Positions 16,769 through 25,006 of a stretch of 64,000 bases of DNA are shown piece after piece. This DNA comes from Alistipes sp. (GTDB lineage Bacteria > Bacteroidota > Bacteroidia > Bacteroidales > Rikenellaceae): NCBI GenBank assembly GCA_017465575.1, contig JAFTVX010000011.1, positions 1-64,000 on the forward strand. The letters run 5' to 3'. Position numbers and translations under genes: made by a program. Below the pieces are notes generated by a model. The model did no database searches and was not told where the DNA came from. It worked only from the letters and a program-made list of their open reading frames with translations. How positions within the stretch are numbered: position 1 is the first letter of the stretch; every line of letters starts with the position of its first letter.

Positions 16769-16975
16769 GTTGTTAGTTATTAGTTTTTAGTTGTTAGAAA
16801 ACTTCCGCTGAAAAACATTTTAACCCATTTTAACTCATAGTAACTCATTTTAACTCACTTAATAGAGCGTACAAAGAGAATTTAGGGAATTTAAGGAATT
16901 TAGTGAACTTAAGGTGATAGCTATCTCCTTATCACTAAACTCCCTACTCTCCTTAAACTCCTTTATCAGATACTT
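16769..16975. repeat. Composite intergenic repeat region
   Basis: The TTAGTTATTAGTTTTTAG word starts it. Reverse-oriented CTTCCGCTGAAAAACATTTTAACCC with TAACTCATTTTAACTC words follows (to 16858). An inverted set GAATTTAGGGAATTTAAGG / CTCCTTAAACTCC closes it (16880-16975). Confidence 0.7.
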
Positions 16976-16981
16976 AGGTTT

Positions 16982-17965
16982 ATGAGAATCCAACATATTA
17001 TTTCGCTACTTATCGTAGCCCTACTTTTCGTTGCGTGTGGCAAGGAGCCGACACCCGAACCCAAACCTGAGCCCGAGCCCGACCCTGTGCCTGAGGGCAT
17101 TGTTTTCGAGGCTAACTATTCAAGTGGCGCTTACTATGGCGACCAATACTCGCCAGGTGTCGATAACTACTTTATCTCGCTATCGGACAACGGCTTCGAT
17201 GAGAATGGCTATATCAAGCCCAACTCCACCTACTATCGTTTGGACCTCTACGCACCTAAGTACGATGGCGAGTGGCAGGAGTATATGCCATTGCCCGTGG
17301 GCGAATATCACTTCGATGCCGAAAACAGCCTTAGGGAGTGGACATTTGCGGCCGACTATTCGGAGTATGTCAAGACCAACGACACCGAAGTAAACGCCAA
17401 GCTAAGATTTGAGTCGGGCACCCTTGTCGTTGGCGAGGATAAAACCACCCTTACCGTCGTTGTCGAGGGCGAGACCCACACCGTAACATTTTCGGGCGAC
17501 CATATTATCGGCAATGTAGCACCCAAGCCTATGGAGGGCAAGGAGCTAAATATCACACACGCCTACGCCGTCTACTATGGCACTAAGTTTACGCCCAATG
17601 CCGATAACTTCTACCTATATTTAAGTGATAAGGGGCTTGATGAGGCGGGCTTTGAGCAGGCAGGTGGCACCTACTACACCTTCGACCTATATACCGAGTG
17701 CGTCGACGATATGGCACTACCCTACGCCACCTACGCTTGGGACGATAAAGATACGCTTGCAGCAGGTACTATTAGCGCCTACTACACCAAATACTATCGC
17801 TACAACGACGAGGGCACAGGTTTCGCCGAGAGCGCCTACCCCACCGAGGCAACGCTGACCGTTACTGAGCAAGGCATCGAGGCTGAGGTATGGTTTGACG
17901 AGGCAAAGCACACCCTACACTTTGAGGGTATTGCCACGGTTTACGAAGCGCCCAAAGAGGAATAA
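16982..17965 (+). CDS. Surface lipoprotein with two copies of a repeated beta domain
   Basis: A 327-residue protein with lipobox LLFVAC (Cys19) followed by a Pro/Glu linker (EPTPEPKPEPEPDP). Two tandem domains of about 140 residues share the pattern YYG-x-YSP-x-DNY-F/L-x-LSD-x-G-x-DE-x-G...YY-x-D-LY...LP-x-G-x-Y...SGTL/ATLTV...H-T-V/L-x-FxG. The same domain occurs in the next four lipoproteins and in two others near 51-56 kb. First gene of the array. The family has no function I can name; a surface glycan- or protein-binding role would fit the architecture but is inference. Confidence 0.8.
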   Translation: MRIQHIISLLIVALLFVACGKEPTPEPKPEPEPDPVPEGIVFEANYSSGAYYGDQYSPGVDNYFISLSDNGFDENGYIKPNSTYYRLDLYAPKYDGEWQEYMPLPVGEYHFDAENSLREWTFAADYSEYVKTNDTEVNAKLRFESGTLVVGEDKTTLTVVVEGETHTVTFSGDHIIGNVAPKPMEGKELNITHAYAVYYGTKFTPNADNFYLYLSDKGLDEAGFEQAGGTYYTFDLYTECVDDMALPYATYAWDDKDTLAAGTISAYYTKYYRYNDEGTGFAESAYPTEATLTVTEQGIEAEVWFDEAKHTLHFEGIATVYEAPKEE

Positions 17966-17986
17966 ACGAAGAAAAGCAACAAATTA

Positions 17987-18018
17987 TTTGGATTTTTAAC
18001 CAAATTAACATATCTTTG
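17987..18018 (+). promoter_or_regulatory. Promoter of the large BACON lipoprotein gene
   Basis: TTTG (17987-17990), 20 bp, TATCTTTG (18011-18018): a perfect consensus, giving a leader of about 60 nt. Confidence 0.85.
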
Positions 18019-18084
18019 TATAATCGCAAAACAGAGAATACCTGTTAGGTGTAGAATCTATTATAAACTATAAAATTTAACACT

Positions 18085-20181
18085 ATGAGAATTAAACATT
18101 TACTCTATCTTTTGCTTGCATTGCCTTTGGCATTTGTAGCATGTAATGACCCCGAGGAGCCTGCACCCGAGAAGGAGCCTGTATTGACACTTACATCGGA
18201 GGCAACGATGAACTTCCCCGCCGAGGGTGGCGAGGGTGTTATTACCTACATTGGCGAGATTAAGGAGGTTACTCGCAATTTCCCCGTGCCTGCAGCATCT
18301 ATTGAAGTATATTGTGAGGCAGATTGGGTAACCGATTTCACTGTTGACGAGAGCATCAAGTTTACAGTTTTGGCAAACGAGGGCGATGCTCGTGAGACTG
18401 AGATTGTTGTGAAATTTGGTGGCGATGAGGCATTCAAGGTTGCTGTAAAACAGGCTGCTAAGGGCGAGGAGCCCGAGCCAGAGCCCGAATATGTAATGGA
18501 TGTAGAGTTGGCTGCGGCTATGCGTATCCCCAGCTCTGAGGTAGAATTGGCAGATAACAACTTCGTATTGTTTATGACCGACGATGCAGAGAATATTGAG
18601 CTTGGTATCGTGTTGGTTGGCGCCGAGGGCGAGACTATTCTTCAGGCTGGCGACTATGTAAGCGAGGATGGCTCATTTATGGCCGATGGTTGCGAGTTAT
18701 ACATTTGGGAGCCTGAGGGATACTACCGCTTTAGCGATGGCGCAGCTACCGTAGCGCTTGACGGTGAGACTTATTCACTCGACATCGAGCTTTTGAGCGA
18801 GGACGAGGAGCTCTTCCACTTCACTTTCGAGGGTCCTATTCTCGACATGGTTCCTGCCGAGAAGCCTGAGCCTGAGGTATTTGTTCCCGTAAAGGTGGAG
18901 GCTTGTCGCGAGGCTGACTGGGCTACTGGTAACTTCGAGCTTGACCTCTATATCAACGAAGAGCAGTATCACTCGCTTGATATGCAGGATATGAGCAACT
19001 TCCCCAACAATGACTACCTCACAGCTGGCAACTACTCTTACGAGGACGGCTCTATCACCTCTTGGTCAAATATCATCTACAAGGTAGAGACTGGCGAGGG
19101 CGCATACCTCACAGCGGCTGAGATTGAGCTTACTCACAACGAGGATGGCACATCGACAATCAAGGGTTACTTTGAGTCGGAGTATGGCCAGCACTTCGAT
19201 ATCGACTGGACAGGCGTTATTGCAGGCTTCAACTTCGCAAAAGAGGAGCCCGGCGAGACTGTTGAGTTCAACGCTTCATTCTTCGGTGGTACTCACTACA
19301 ATGTAGGCAACCACAACTACTACATCGTTCTCTCGAATGTTGAGGCAGATGGCACAGGCGCTATCGATGGTGGTATCTACTACTACTTCGATATCTACTC
19401 AGACGAGGTTAACGACGACCTTACAGTACCTAATGGTGTATACACATTTGACTTAAACAATAGCTACGCTTCGGGCACATTCTCTGAGGAGTATGGCTAC
19501 GGCATGACATTTACTGGCACTACTCCCACATGGTATCTCTACGACGAGGGTAGCAAGGTAACTGTTTCGGATAATAAGATTGTTGCCGAGCTCATTTTGA
19601 CCGATGGCACCAAGCATGTTGTAACATACGAGGGTAGCACATCACTCTCTGAGGCTGGTGGCGATGGTCTTACCGAGGATATGGAGATCAATGCTACCGG
19701 TTGGGATGTAAGCGTTGAGTACTATGGTCAGTTCTACTCAGATCCTACCGACAACTGGTATATCAACATCTTTGAGGATGCCGATACTGGCAACGGCGGT
19801 TGGTTTGTTCTCGACCTCTTGGCAGACTACGCTACATCAGTAGACCACAGCGGTACATTCACCGGTGCAGACACCATGGAGGTTAACACCTTCATGCCTG
19901 GCTATATCGAAGATGGTTACTTGGCTGGTACCTGGTATGCTGAGCTTGAGGATGGCGAGATATCTGGCAAGATGGTTCCTATCTGCGGTGGCACCATCAC
20001 CGTAACCTTGAACGGCGACGGTACCGAGACCTACACATTTGATTGCGAGGACGACCAGGGCTACAAGATTACTGGTTCGGTAACTGCTAATCCTTACTCA
20101 AGTGGTTATGCACTTAGCAAGGGTGCGCAGCCTAAGGCTAAGTCGTACACAATGCAGCTTCCTAAAAGCGTTGTTCGCTAA
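18085..20181 (+). CDS. Large surface lipoprotein: BACON-like domain plus four repeated beta domains
   Basis: A 698-residue protein with lipobox ALPLAFVAC (Cys20) followed by NDPEEP, an acidic surface-export signal. A BACON-like Ig fold (about 35-130) has LTSEATMNFPAEGGEG...ADWVTDF...VLANEGDARE...VAVKQAAKG. Four tandem copies of the array's beta domain follow (about 143-255, 268-385, 395-525, 533-670). The third copy best fits the pattern (NYYIVLSNVEADGTG, YYYFDIYSDE, VPNGVYTFDL, KHVVTYEG). The DNA of its signal-peptide end is nearly identical to that of the lipoprotein at 21608, pointing to recent duplication or conversion. It has its own promoter and terminator. Confidence 0.85.
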   Translation: MRIKHLLYLLLALPLAFVACNDPEEPAPEKEPVLTLTSEATMNFPAEGGEGVITYIGEIKEVTRNFPVPAASIEVYCEADWVTDFTVDESIKFTVLANEGDARETEIVVKFGGDEAFKVAVKQAAKGEEPEPEPEYVMDVELAAAMRIPSSEVELADNNFVLFMTDDAENIELGIVLVGAEGETILQAGDYVSEDGSFMADGCELYIWEPEGYYRFSDGAATVALDGETYSLDIELLSEDEELFHFTFEGPILDMVPAEKPEPEVFVPVKVEACREADWATGNFELDLYINEEQYHSLDMQDMSNFPNNDYLTAGNYSYEDGSITSWSNIIYKVETGEGAYLTAAEIELTHNEDGTSTIKGYFESEYGQHFDIDWTGVIAGFNFAKEEPGETVEFNASFFGGTHYNVGNHNYYIVLSNVEADGTGAIDGGIYYYFDIYSDEVNDDLTVPNGVYTFDLNNSYASGTFSEEYGYGMTFTGTTPTWYLYDEGSKVTVSDNKIVAELILTDGTKHVVTYEGSTSLSEAGGDGLTEDMEINATGWDVSVEYYGQFYSDPTDNWYINIFEDADTGNGGWFVLDLLADYATSVDHSGTFTGADTMEVNTFMPGYIEDGYLAGTWYAELEDGEISGKMVPICGGTITVTLNGDGTETYTFDCEDDQGYKITGSVTANPYSSGYALSKGAQPKAKSYTMQLPKSVVR

Positions 20182-20204
20182 ATAAATTATAGGTTAATGT
20201 TGGG

Positions 20205-20237
20205 CCGACCGAGAATTGTTCTCGGTCGGTCTTTTTT
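20205..20237 (+). terminator. Intrinsic terminator of the large lipoprotein gene
   Basis: CCGACCGAGAA (20205-20215) pairs with TTCTCGGTCGG (20219-20229), followed by TCTTTTTTG. Confidence 0.9.
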
Positions 20238-20272
20238 GTTGAGGGAGGGGGGGTAAAGACCACAGAGACCGA

Positions 20273-20395
20273 AGGGAATGTAGGGAATGTAGGGAATGTA
20301 GGGAATGTAGGGCTTAGGGATAAATGTCGGTAGCGCTTCCCTAACCTCACTAAATTCCCTGATTTCCTAAATTCTCTATTGACTGTGCTTTGCCC
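20273..20395. repeat. Tandem 9-mers and composite intergenic repeat
   Basis: Four copies of GGGAATGTA (20273-20308) are followed by GGGATAAATGTCGGTAGCGCTTCCC and CTCACTAAATTCCC words, forming an imperfect inverted arrangement like those at 13.6 and 45.7 kb. Confidence 0.7.
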
Positions 20396-20397
20396 TC

Positions 20398-20428
20398 TTT
20401 GCTCTTTAAGCTTTTTTTTGTATCTTTG
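20398..20428 (+). promoter_or_regulatory. Promoter of the 20.45-kb lipoprotein gene
   Basis: TTTG (20398-20401), 19 bp, TATCTTTG (20421-20428). Confidence 0.8.
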
Positions 20429-20451
20429 TACCAAAGATAATAAAATTGACT

Positions 20452-21441
20452 ATGAAGCTTCTTTTTGCAATTATAGCGCTCATTTGCGTGGCGTGCAACG
20501 GACACAAAGAGTCTCCACAGCCCCAGTACGATGTAAACTTCAAGGCCACATGCCTTGCGGGCACCTATCACGGCACAGAGTACTCCCAGGCCTACAACTA
20601 CAATATCGTGCTCTCGGATGCCAATGCCGATAGCGACTCTTTTGCACCCAACGCCTCGTACTACTACTTCGAGATTTACAGCGACATCTACAGCGAGGGT
20701 GGCGAATATGTCGACCTTCCCGTAGCGAGTGGCACATCGAGGCAGTATCGCTACGACCAATACAGCCAGCAGCGCAGTGGCTTCTTCGCTGCCGAGAACA
20801 GCTACGCCATATTCACCGACAACGAGGGTATACCCACAACCGTTCGCTACTCAGGAGGCACACTCACCCTCAAGCGTAGCGGCTCAGGCGTAGATATTGT
20901 AGCAGAGCTTGTGATGAAGGATGGCTCAACGCACTGCGTGAACTACTCTGGCGAGCGTGCTTTCCGCAACCTCAACAACAAGCCTTACAGCACACTCGGC
21001 AACGACATTGAGCTAAATCTCAGCAACATAGCGCTCTACAAAGAGGAGTTGGGCGAGTATATCTCAGGTGTCAACTACCACTACATTATGCTATCTGAAG
21101 ATGTAGCGTTCGAAGATGGCAAGACCATAATTTTAGAGTTGCTTGTGCCTTCGCATAGCACGACGCTCTACGGCAGCTACAACGCCTTGGAGAGTAGCGA
21201 CAACTACTACCATAATTACCACTACACCTACTTCCCTGGCGCCATTGAGCAGGAGGCACTGCGTGGCGCATGGTATATCGAGTTGGTGGGTGGCTCGGTA
21301 GGCTCAACCATGGCACCTATCATGAGTGGCAAGATAAATATCTCGAAGGGCGATGAAGGCTCGACAATCTTCGGGTTTGACTGCTCGGACGATGCAGGAC
21401 ACAAGATTTCGGGCACGGTAACCACCTCAGAGGCGCTATAA
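20452..21441 (+). CDS. Surface lipoprotein with two repeated beta domains
   Basis: A 329-residue protein. The ATG at 20452 gives MKLLFAIIALICVAC, with lipobox Cys15; the upstream in-frame TTG (20446) is less likely. There is no BACON domain. Two copies of the array domain are present. The first has GTYHGTEYSQAYNYNIVLSD, YYYFEIYSD, GGTLTLKRSG and THCVNYSG. The second has NYHYIMLSEDV...ILELLVPS...GAWYIELVGG...HKISGTV. It is the smallest of the BACON-free members and is transcribed from its own promoter. Confidence 0.8.
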   Translation: MKLLFAIIALICVACNGHKESPQPQYDVNFKATCLAGTYHGTEYSQAYNYNIVLSDANADSDSFAPNASYYYFEIYSDIYSEGGEYVDLPVASGTSRQYRYDQYSQQRSGFFAAENSYAIFTDNEGIPTTVRYSGGTLTLKRSGSGVDIVAELVMKDGSTHCVNYSGERAFRNLNNKPYSTLGNDIELNLSNIALYKEELGEYISGVNYHYIMLSEDVAFEDGKTIILELLVPSHSTTLYGSYNALESSDNYYHNYHYTYFPGAIEQEALRGAWYIELVGGSVGSTMAPIMSGKINISKGDEGSTIFGFDCSDDAGHKISGTVTTSEAL

Positions 21442-21500
21442 CAGATAGCGAGAAACAAGAAATTTTCTACAATTTTATTTCGCATTTCGAAAAATATATA

Positions 21501-21508
21501 TATATTTG
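21501..21508 (+). promoter_or_regulatory. -7 element of the triple-BACON lipoprotein gene
   Basis: TATATTTG about 100 bp before the start codon, with an imperfect TTTC at the -33 position. The leader is unusually long for this genome. Confidence 0.5.
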
Positions 21509-21607
21509 CACTATTGGAGTGTAGTGTGCGTGTTCAGATGTTTTTAGGCAGAGCGCTACCCCACCCCCAAGTAAGATATTTAACAACCTAATAAACAACA
21601 AAATTTT

Positions 21608-23317
21608 ATGAAAAAGTTTTTCTATTTCTTGCTTGCATTGCCTTTGGCATTTGTAGCATGTAATGATCCCGAGGAGCCCAAACCTGCTCAGAAGGATCCC
21701 GTATTGAATGTTACCGAGACCACTCTCGACTTCGGTGCTGAGGGTGCTGAGGGTACTATCCACTACGCTGTTGAGAATGCAGTTGAGGGTACAGATGTTA
21801 CCGCTACTTGCGCAGCTGAGTGGGTGTCAGACCTTACTGTTGCTGAGAACATCACCTTCATTGTTGAGGCTAACGAGGGCGAGGCTCGCGAGACCACTAT
21901 CGTAGTTGCTTATGGCGACCTCTCTAAGAGCGTTGCTGTTAAGCAGGCTGCTAAGGGCGAGGAGCCTACTCCTACCACCCCCGTATTCGAGGCTGTAACT
22001 GCTGAGGTTGAGTACGAGTGGAATGTAACCATGGGTGAGGTAGAGTACAAGCTCGAGAACCCCATCGAGGGCGTTGAGGTTAAGGCTAAGGCTGGCGCAA
22101 GCTGGATTTCACAGGTTCAGGTTAAGGAGGGCAAGATTCAGTTCGCCATGACCGAGAATATGGGCGATGCTCGCGAGGGTAAGATTACCGCTGAGTACGG
22201 TATGTTGCCCGCTATCGAGTTCACCGTTAAGCAGGGTGCTTATGTTGCTCCCGACCCCGTTTTGACCGTTACCGAGACTGAGGTTGAGATTTTGCCCGAG
22301 GGTGGCGAGAGCTCATTTACCTACACTCTTGAGAACCCCGTTGAGGGCGTTGAGCTTGAGGTTGTGGCTGATGTAGATTGGATTTCTGGTCTTGCTGCTG
22401 CTGATGGCGTTGTATCGTTCACCGTTGCTGCTAACGAGGGCGATGTTCGTCAGGGCTATATCACCCTTACCTATGGTGAGCTTCAGGCAGAGGTTGCTGT
22501 TAAGCAGTACTTCCCCGGCTACGACCCCGATATGACTTACGGTGTTATGAAGCTTAACTATGCTAAGGCTCAGGTAGGTCAGAACAACACTTGGGATCTC
22601 ATCTTCTTTGAGAGCGTTGAGAACCTTAGCGACGAGGTAATGACCCGTATCACTGTTCAGCTTCCTAAGGCTAACAATATGTACATTCCCAACGGCTCAT
22701 ATAGCTCGGAGGATGGCTCTATCCTTCTTCAGACCAACTCTGAGGATACCAGCCACAATAGCTACTTCCGTTACAACTCTGTAGCACAGATTATGCAGGC
22801 TTGTGAGCTCGATGTTGAGGTTAATACCGAGGCTTGCACCGCTAAGTTCTCTGGCTCTATCACCGTAGCAGGTGCTATTTACAGCTTCGAGTGGGACGGT
22901 CCCGTTGATGGCTTTATGTACGAGGAGATTGGCGAGGATGGTATCACCGAGTGGAAGAACTGGTATATGTATAGCCAGTGGAGCAGCAACAAGTGCTCAT
23001 GTGTTAAGGCTAACTCTGCTGAGGGCGTTAACATCAACCTCTTTGTTACCAACAATGTTGACCCCATCGCACAGGGTCTTGGCGAGGGTACTTATGTAGT
23101 TGATGTTTGGAACTCTACTGCTGACCGCTTCATCGAGGGTGGTGAGAACGGTGGTTCTAAGATTAACGGCGTAACCATTGAGCTTGGTGGTACAATGACC
23201 GTTGAGCATGTAGGCGACAACTACCGCATCACTATCGACTTCGTTGATACCAATGGCAACGAGTACAAGGGTACTTACGAGGGTGCACTTCCCTTCACAA
23301 GCTACACCGACTTGTAG
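21608..23317 (+). CDS. Surface lipoprotein with three BACON domains and repeated beta domains
   Basis: A 569-residue protein with lipobox ALPLAFVAC (Cys18) and NDPEEP. Three tandem BACON-type domains (about 31-117, 124-210, 217-303) each have a W(V/I)S core strand and a (V/M)ANEGDxR-type turn, for example AAEWVSDL...EANEGEARE and VDWISGL...AANEGDVRQ. The C-terminal half has two diverged copies of the array domain, ending NYRITIDFVDTNGNEYKGTYEG. The domains are internally very similar in DNA as well, so expansion by tandem duplication looks recent. BACON domains are often found in surface glycan- or mucin-binding proteins, a general association rather than evidence for this protein. Confidence 0.85.
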   Translation: MKKFFYFLLALPLAFVACNDPEEPKPAQKDPVLNVTETTLDFGAEGAEGTIHYAVENAVEGTDVTATCAAEWVSDLTVAENITFIVEANEGEARETTIVVAYGDLSKSVAVKQAAKGEEPTPTTPVFEAVTAEVEYEWNVTMGEVEYKLENPIEGVEVKAKAGASWISQVQVKEGKIQFAMTENMGDAREGKITAEYGMLPAIEFTVKQGAYVAPDPVLTVTETEVEILPEGGESSFTYTLENPVEGVELEVVADVDWISGLAAADGVVSFTVAANEGDVRQGYITLTYGELQAEVAVKQYFPGYDPDMTYGVMKLNYAKAQVGQNNTWDLIFFESVENLSDEVMTRITVQLPKANNMYIPNGSYSSEDGSILLQTNSEDTSHNSYFRYNSVAQIMQACELDVEVNTEACTAKFSGSITVAGAIYSFEWDGPVDGFMYEEIGEDGITEWKNWYMYSQWSSNKCSCVKANSAEGVNINLFVTNNVDPIAQGLGEGTYVVDVWNSTADRFIEGGENGGSKINGVTIELGGTMTVEHVGDNYRITIDFVDTNGNEYKGTYEGALPFTSYTDL

Positions 23318-23340
23318 TAGATAGTATCCTCGATACTTTC

Positions 23341-23368
23341 AGGCGACTCAATTGGGTCGCCTTTTTTT
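23341..23368 (+). terminator. Intrinsic terminator of the triple-BACON gene
   Basis: AGGCGAC (23341-23347) pairs with GTCGCCT (23356-23362), followed by seven T. Confidence 0.9.
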
Positions 23369-23401
23369 GTGGTTATGTGGTAGTAATTGCAAAAAGTTTT
23401 A

Positions 23402-23409
23402 TATCTTTG
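23402..23409 (+). promoter_or_regulatory. -7 element of the BACON/SusF-like lipoprotein gene
   Basis: TATCTTTG 57 bp before the start codon. No good -33 at the usual distance. Confidence 0.5.
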
Positions 23410-23466
23410 TAGTGGTGAACTATGTTTTTCGGAAACAAATAATTACAAAACAAGTTTTCTTACACT

Positions 23467-24909
23467 ATGAAAAAGCTTTTCTATCTATTGATTGCTCTGC
23501 CCCTATTGTTTGTCGCTTGCGACAACAGGGAGCCCTCGCCCTACGAGCCTATTGTGCGCTCATTAGAGCTCACCTCTGAGGCCGAAATGAACTTTGACGC
23601 CGAGGGTGGCAATGGCACAATCAACTATCTCTACACGCCGGGCGCAATTACCGGTAACGAGGGCATTGAGTCTGAAGTCACATCACTCACAATTAAGTGC
23701 GATGCCGACTGGATTGAGGTTGCCGAGGAAGTTATGCTCAGTGAGCCCATAGAATTTACCGTCTTGGCAAACAATAGCACAGCAAGCCGCAAGGCAACTA
23801 TCACAGCATCAATCGACCACCTCTCGTTTGAGGTTACCGTAAAGCAGGCAGCAGCTTCAGACACCCCCGAGCCCGAGCCTTCGTTCGAGGGTTGGGGCAT
23901 CATCGGCACTATGAACGAGTGGAGTGTGGCAAATGCTATCGTTATGGAGGAGGCGAATGGCTACTATGTGGCTAATGCTGTTGAGCTTGCGACAAGCGAC
24001 AAGTTCAAGTTCATCAAGGATGGCGACAACGCACAGAATCGTGGTGGCAACGGTCAAGCTGCCGACCCCGACTACTACTATACAGCGCAGTTGTGGGGCA
24101 GCGACATCTATGTTAGCGAGGCTGGCACCTACGACATCTACCTAAACAAGGCGGAGAACACCTACTACATTATGAGCGAGGGTAAGTCACCCGCCGAGGC
24201 TCTTGAGCCCCTTGTACCTGGTGAGGATTTGTATGAGGCATATGGCAACTTCGAGGGCGACAAAGCACGCCTCACAGCCGAGAAGAAGTACTATGTTGCT
24301 AAGGGCGTTAAGTTCAATGCAACGACTGCCGAGTTCGATATTCGTGTAAACGAGAACGAGAAGGTGTTTGGCGCAAAGGAGGATGCCACCTATGCCGTAG
24401 AGGAGCAGATTGCTGTGGCCGAGGGCGATACAAAGATTAAGGTGGCGGTAGAGGCCGACAAGGAGTACGACATCTACTACCGTAGCGACATATCAAGCGT
24501 ATGGCTTATGCCCGCAGGTGTAAAACCCCTTATCTGGGAGGAGGTAACAGGCGTTGCATTCTCAACGACCAACTTCGCAATCAATATGAAGGCCGAGGGC
24601 TTGGAGTTTTACTTCGACTTCAACTGCGGCGTTGCAGCCGAGAACGACATCATTCCCGAGGCTATATACTATGTAAACGACGAGAACAATAGCGGCTTCA
24701 ACTTCAACCTTGAGAACGAGTATGACATCCGCATCGATGGCGTAAAGAGCAAGCTCAAAGATGGCACGATGACAATTAAGCATATCTCGGGTGGCTACGA
24801 CATCACAATCGATGTAGAGAGCATCCACAACCACAAAATTAAGGCGCACTATGCCGGTCCTATTGGCGAGATTACGATTATGGGTCGCCCCATTACCAAT
24901 CCCGAATAG
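23467..24909 (+). CDS. Lipoprotein with BACON, SusE/SusF-like and repeated beta domains
   Basis: A 480-residue protein with lipobox LPLLFVAC (Cys18). A BACON-like domain spans about 30-125 (LTSEAEMNFDAEGGNG, ADWIEVAEE). A SusE/SusF-type starch-binding-like module spans about 136-235 (GWGIIGTMNEWS, KFKFIKDGD, AGTYDIYLNKAENTYYI). A second module of the same style spans about 240-345 (YEAYGNF, AEFDIRVNENEKVFGA). The last ~110 residues are one diverged copy of the array domain, ending GGYDITIDVESIHNHKIKAHYAG. The glycan-binding module strengthens the idea that the array acts on carbohydrates at the surface, yet no SusC/SusD pair is nearby. Confidence 0.82.
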   Translation: MKKLFYLLIALPLLFVACDNREPSPYEPIVRSLELTSEAEMNFDAEGGNGTINYLYTPGAITGNEGIESEVTSLTIKCDADWIEVAEEVMLSEPIEFTVLANNSTASRKATITASIDHLSFEVTVKQAAASDTPEPEPSFEGWGIIGTMNEWSVANAIVMEEANGYYVANAVELATSDKFKFIKDGDNAQNRGGNGQAADPDYYYTAQLWGSDIYVSEAGTYDIYLNKAENTYYIMSEGKSPAEALEPLVPGEDLYEAYGNFEGDKARLTAEKKYYVAKGVKFNATTAEFDIRVNENEKVFGAKEDATYAVEEQIAVAEGDTKIKVAVEADKEYDIYYRSDISSVWLMPAGVKPLIWEEVTGVAFSTTNFAINMKAEGLEFYFDFNCGVAAENDIIPEAIYYVNDENNSGFNFNLENEYDIRIDGVKSKLKDGTMTIKHISGGYDITIDVESIHNHKIKAHYAGPIGEITIMGRPITNPE

Positions 24910-24935
24910 GCGGAATAGTCAAAAATTAGATAATA

Positions 24936-24966
24936 TAGGGACTGCCAATAATTTTGGTAGTCCCTA
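24936..24966 (+). terminator. Terminator of the lipoprotein array, overlapping the next promoter
   Basis: 13-bp perfect stem TAGGGACTGCCAA (24936-24948) with its complement at 24954-24966. The -33 TTTG (24953-24956) of the following promoter lies inside the right arm. Confidence 0.8.
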
Positions 24967-24983
24967 AATTATTTGTATCTTTG
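24953..24983 (+). promoter_or_regulatory. Promoter of the PfkB-family kinase gene
   Basis: TTTG (24953-24956), 19 bp, TATCTTTG (24976-24983). Its -7 overlaps a GTG at 24983, which rules that codon out as the start. Confidence 0.8.
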
Positions 24984-25006
24984 TGAAAACGATAACTCAA
25001 AACCAG

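Noticed and set aside
16982..24909. Classical polysaccharide utilisation locus
   Set aside because: No SusC-like TonB receptor, SusD homologue, glycoside hydrolase or hybrid sensor lies in the window; only one SusE/F-like module is present.
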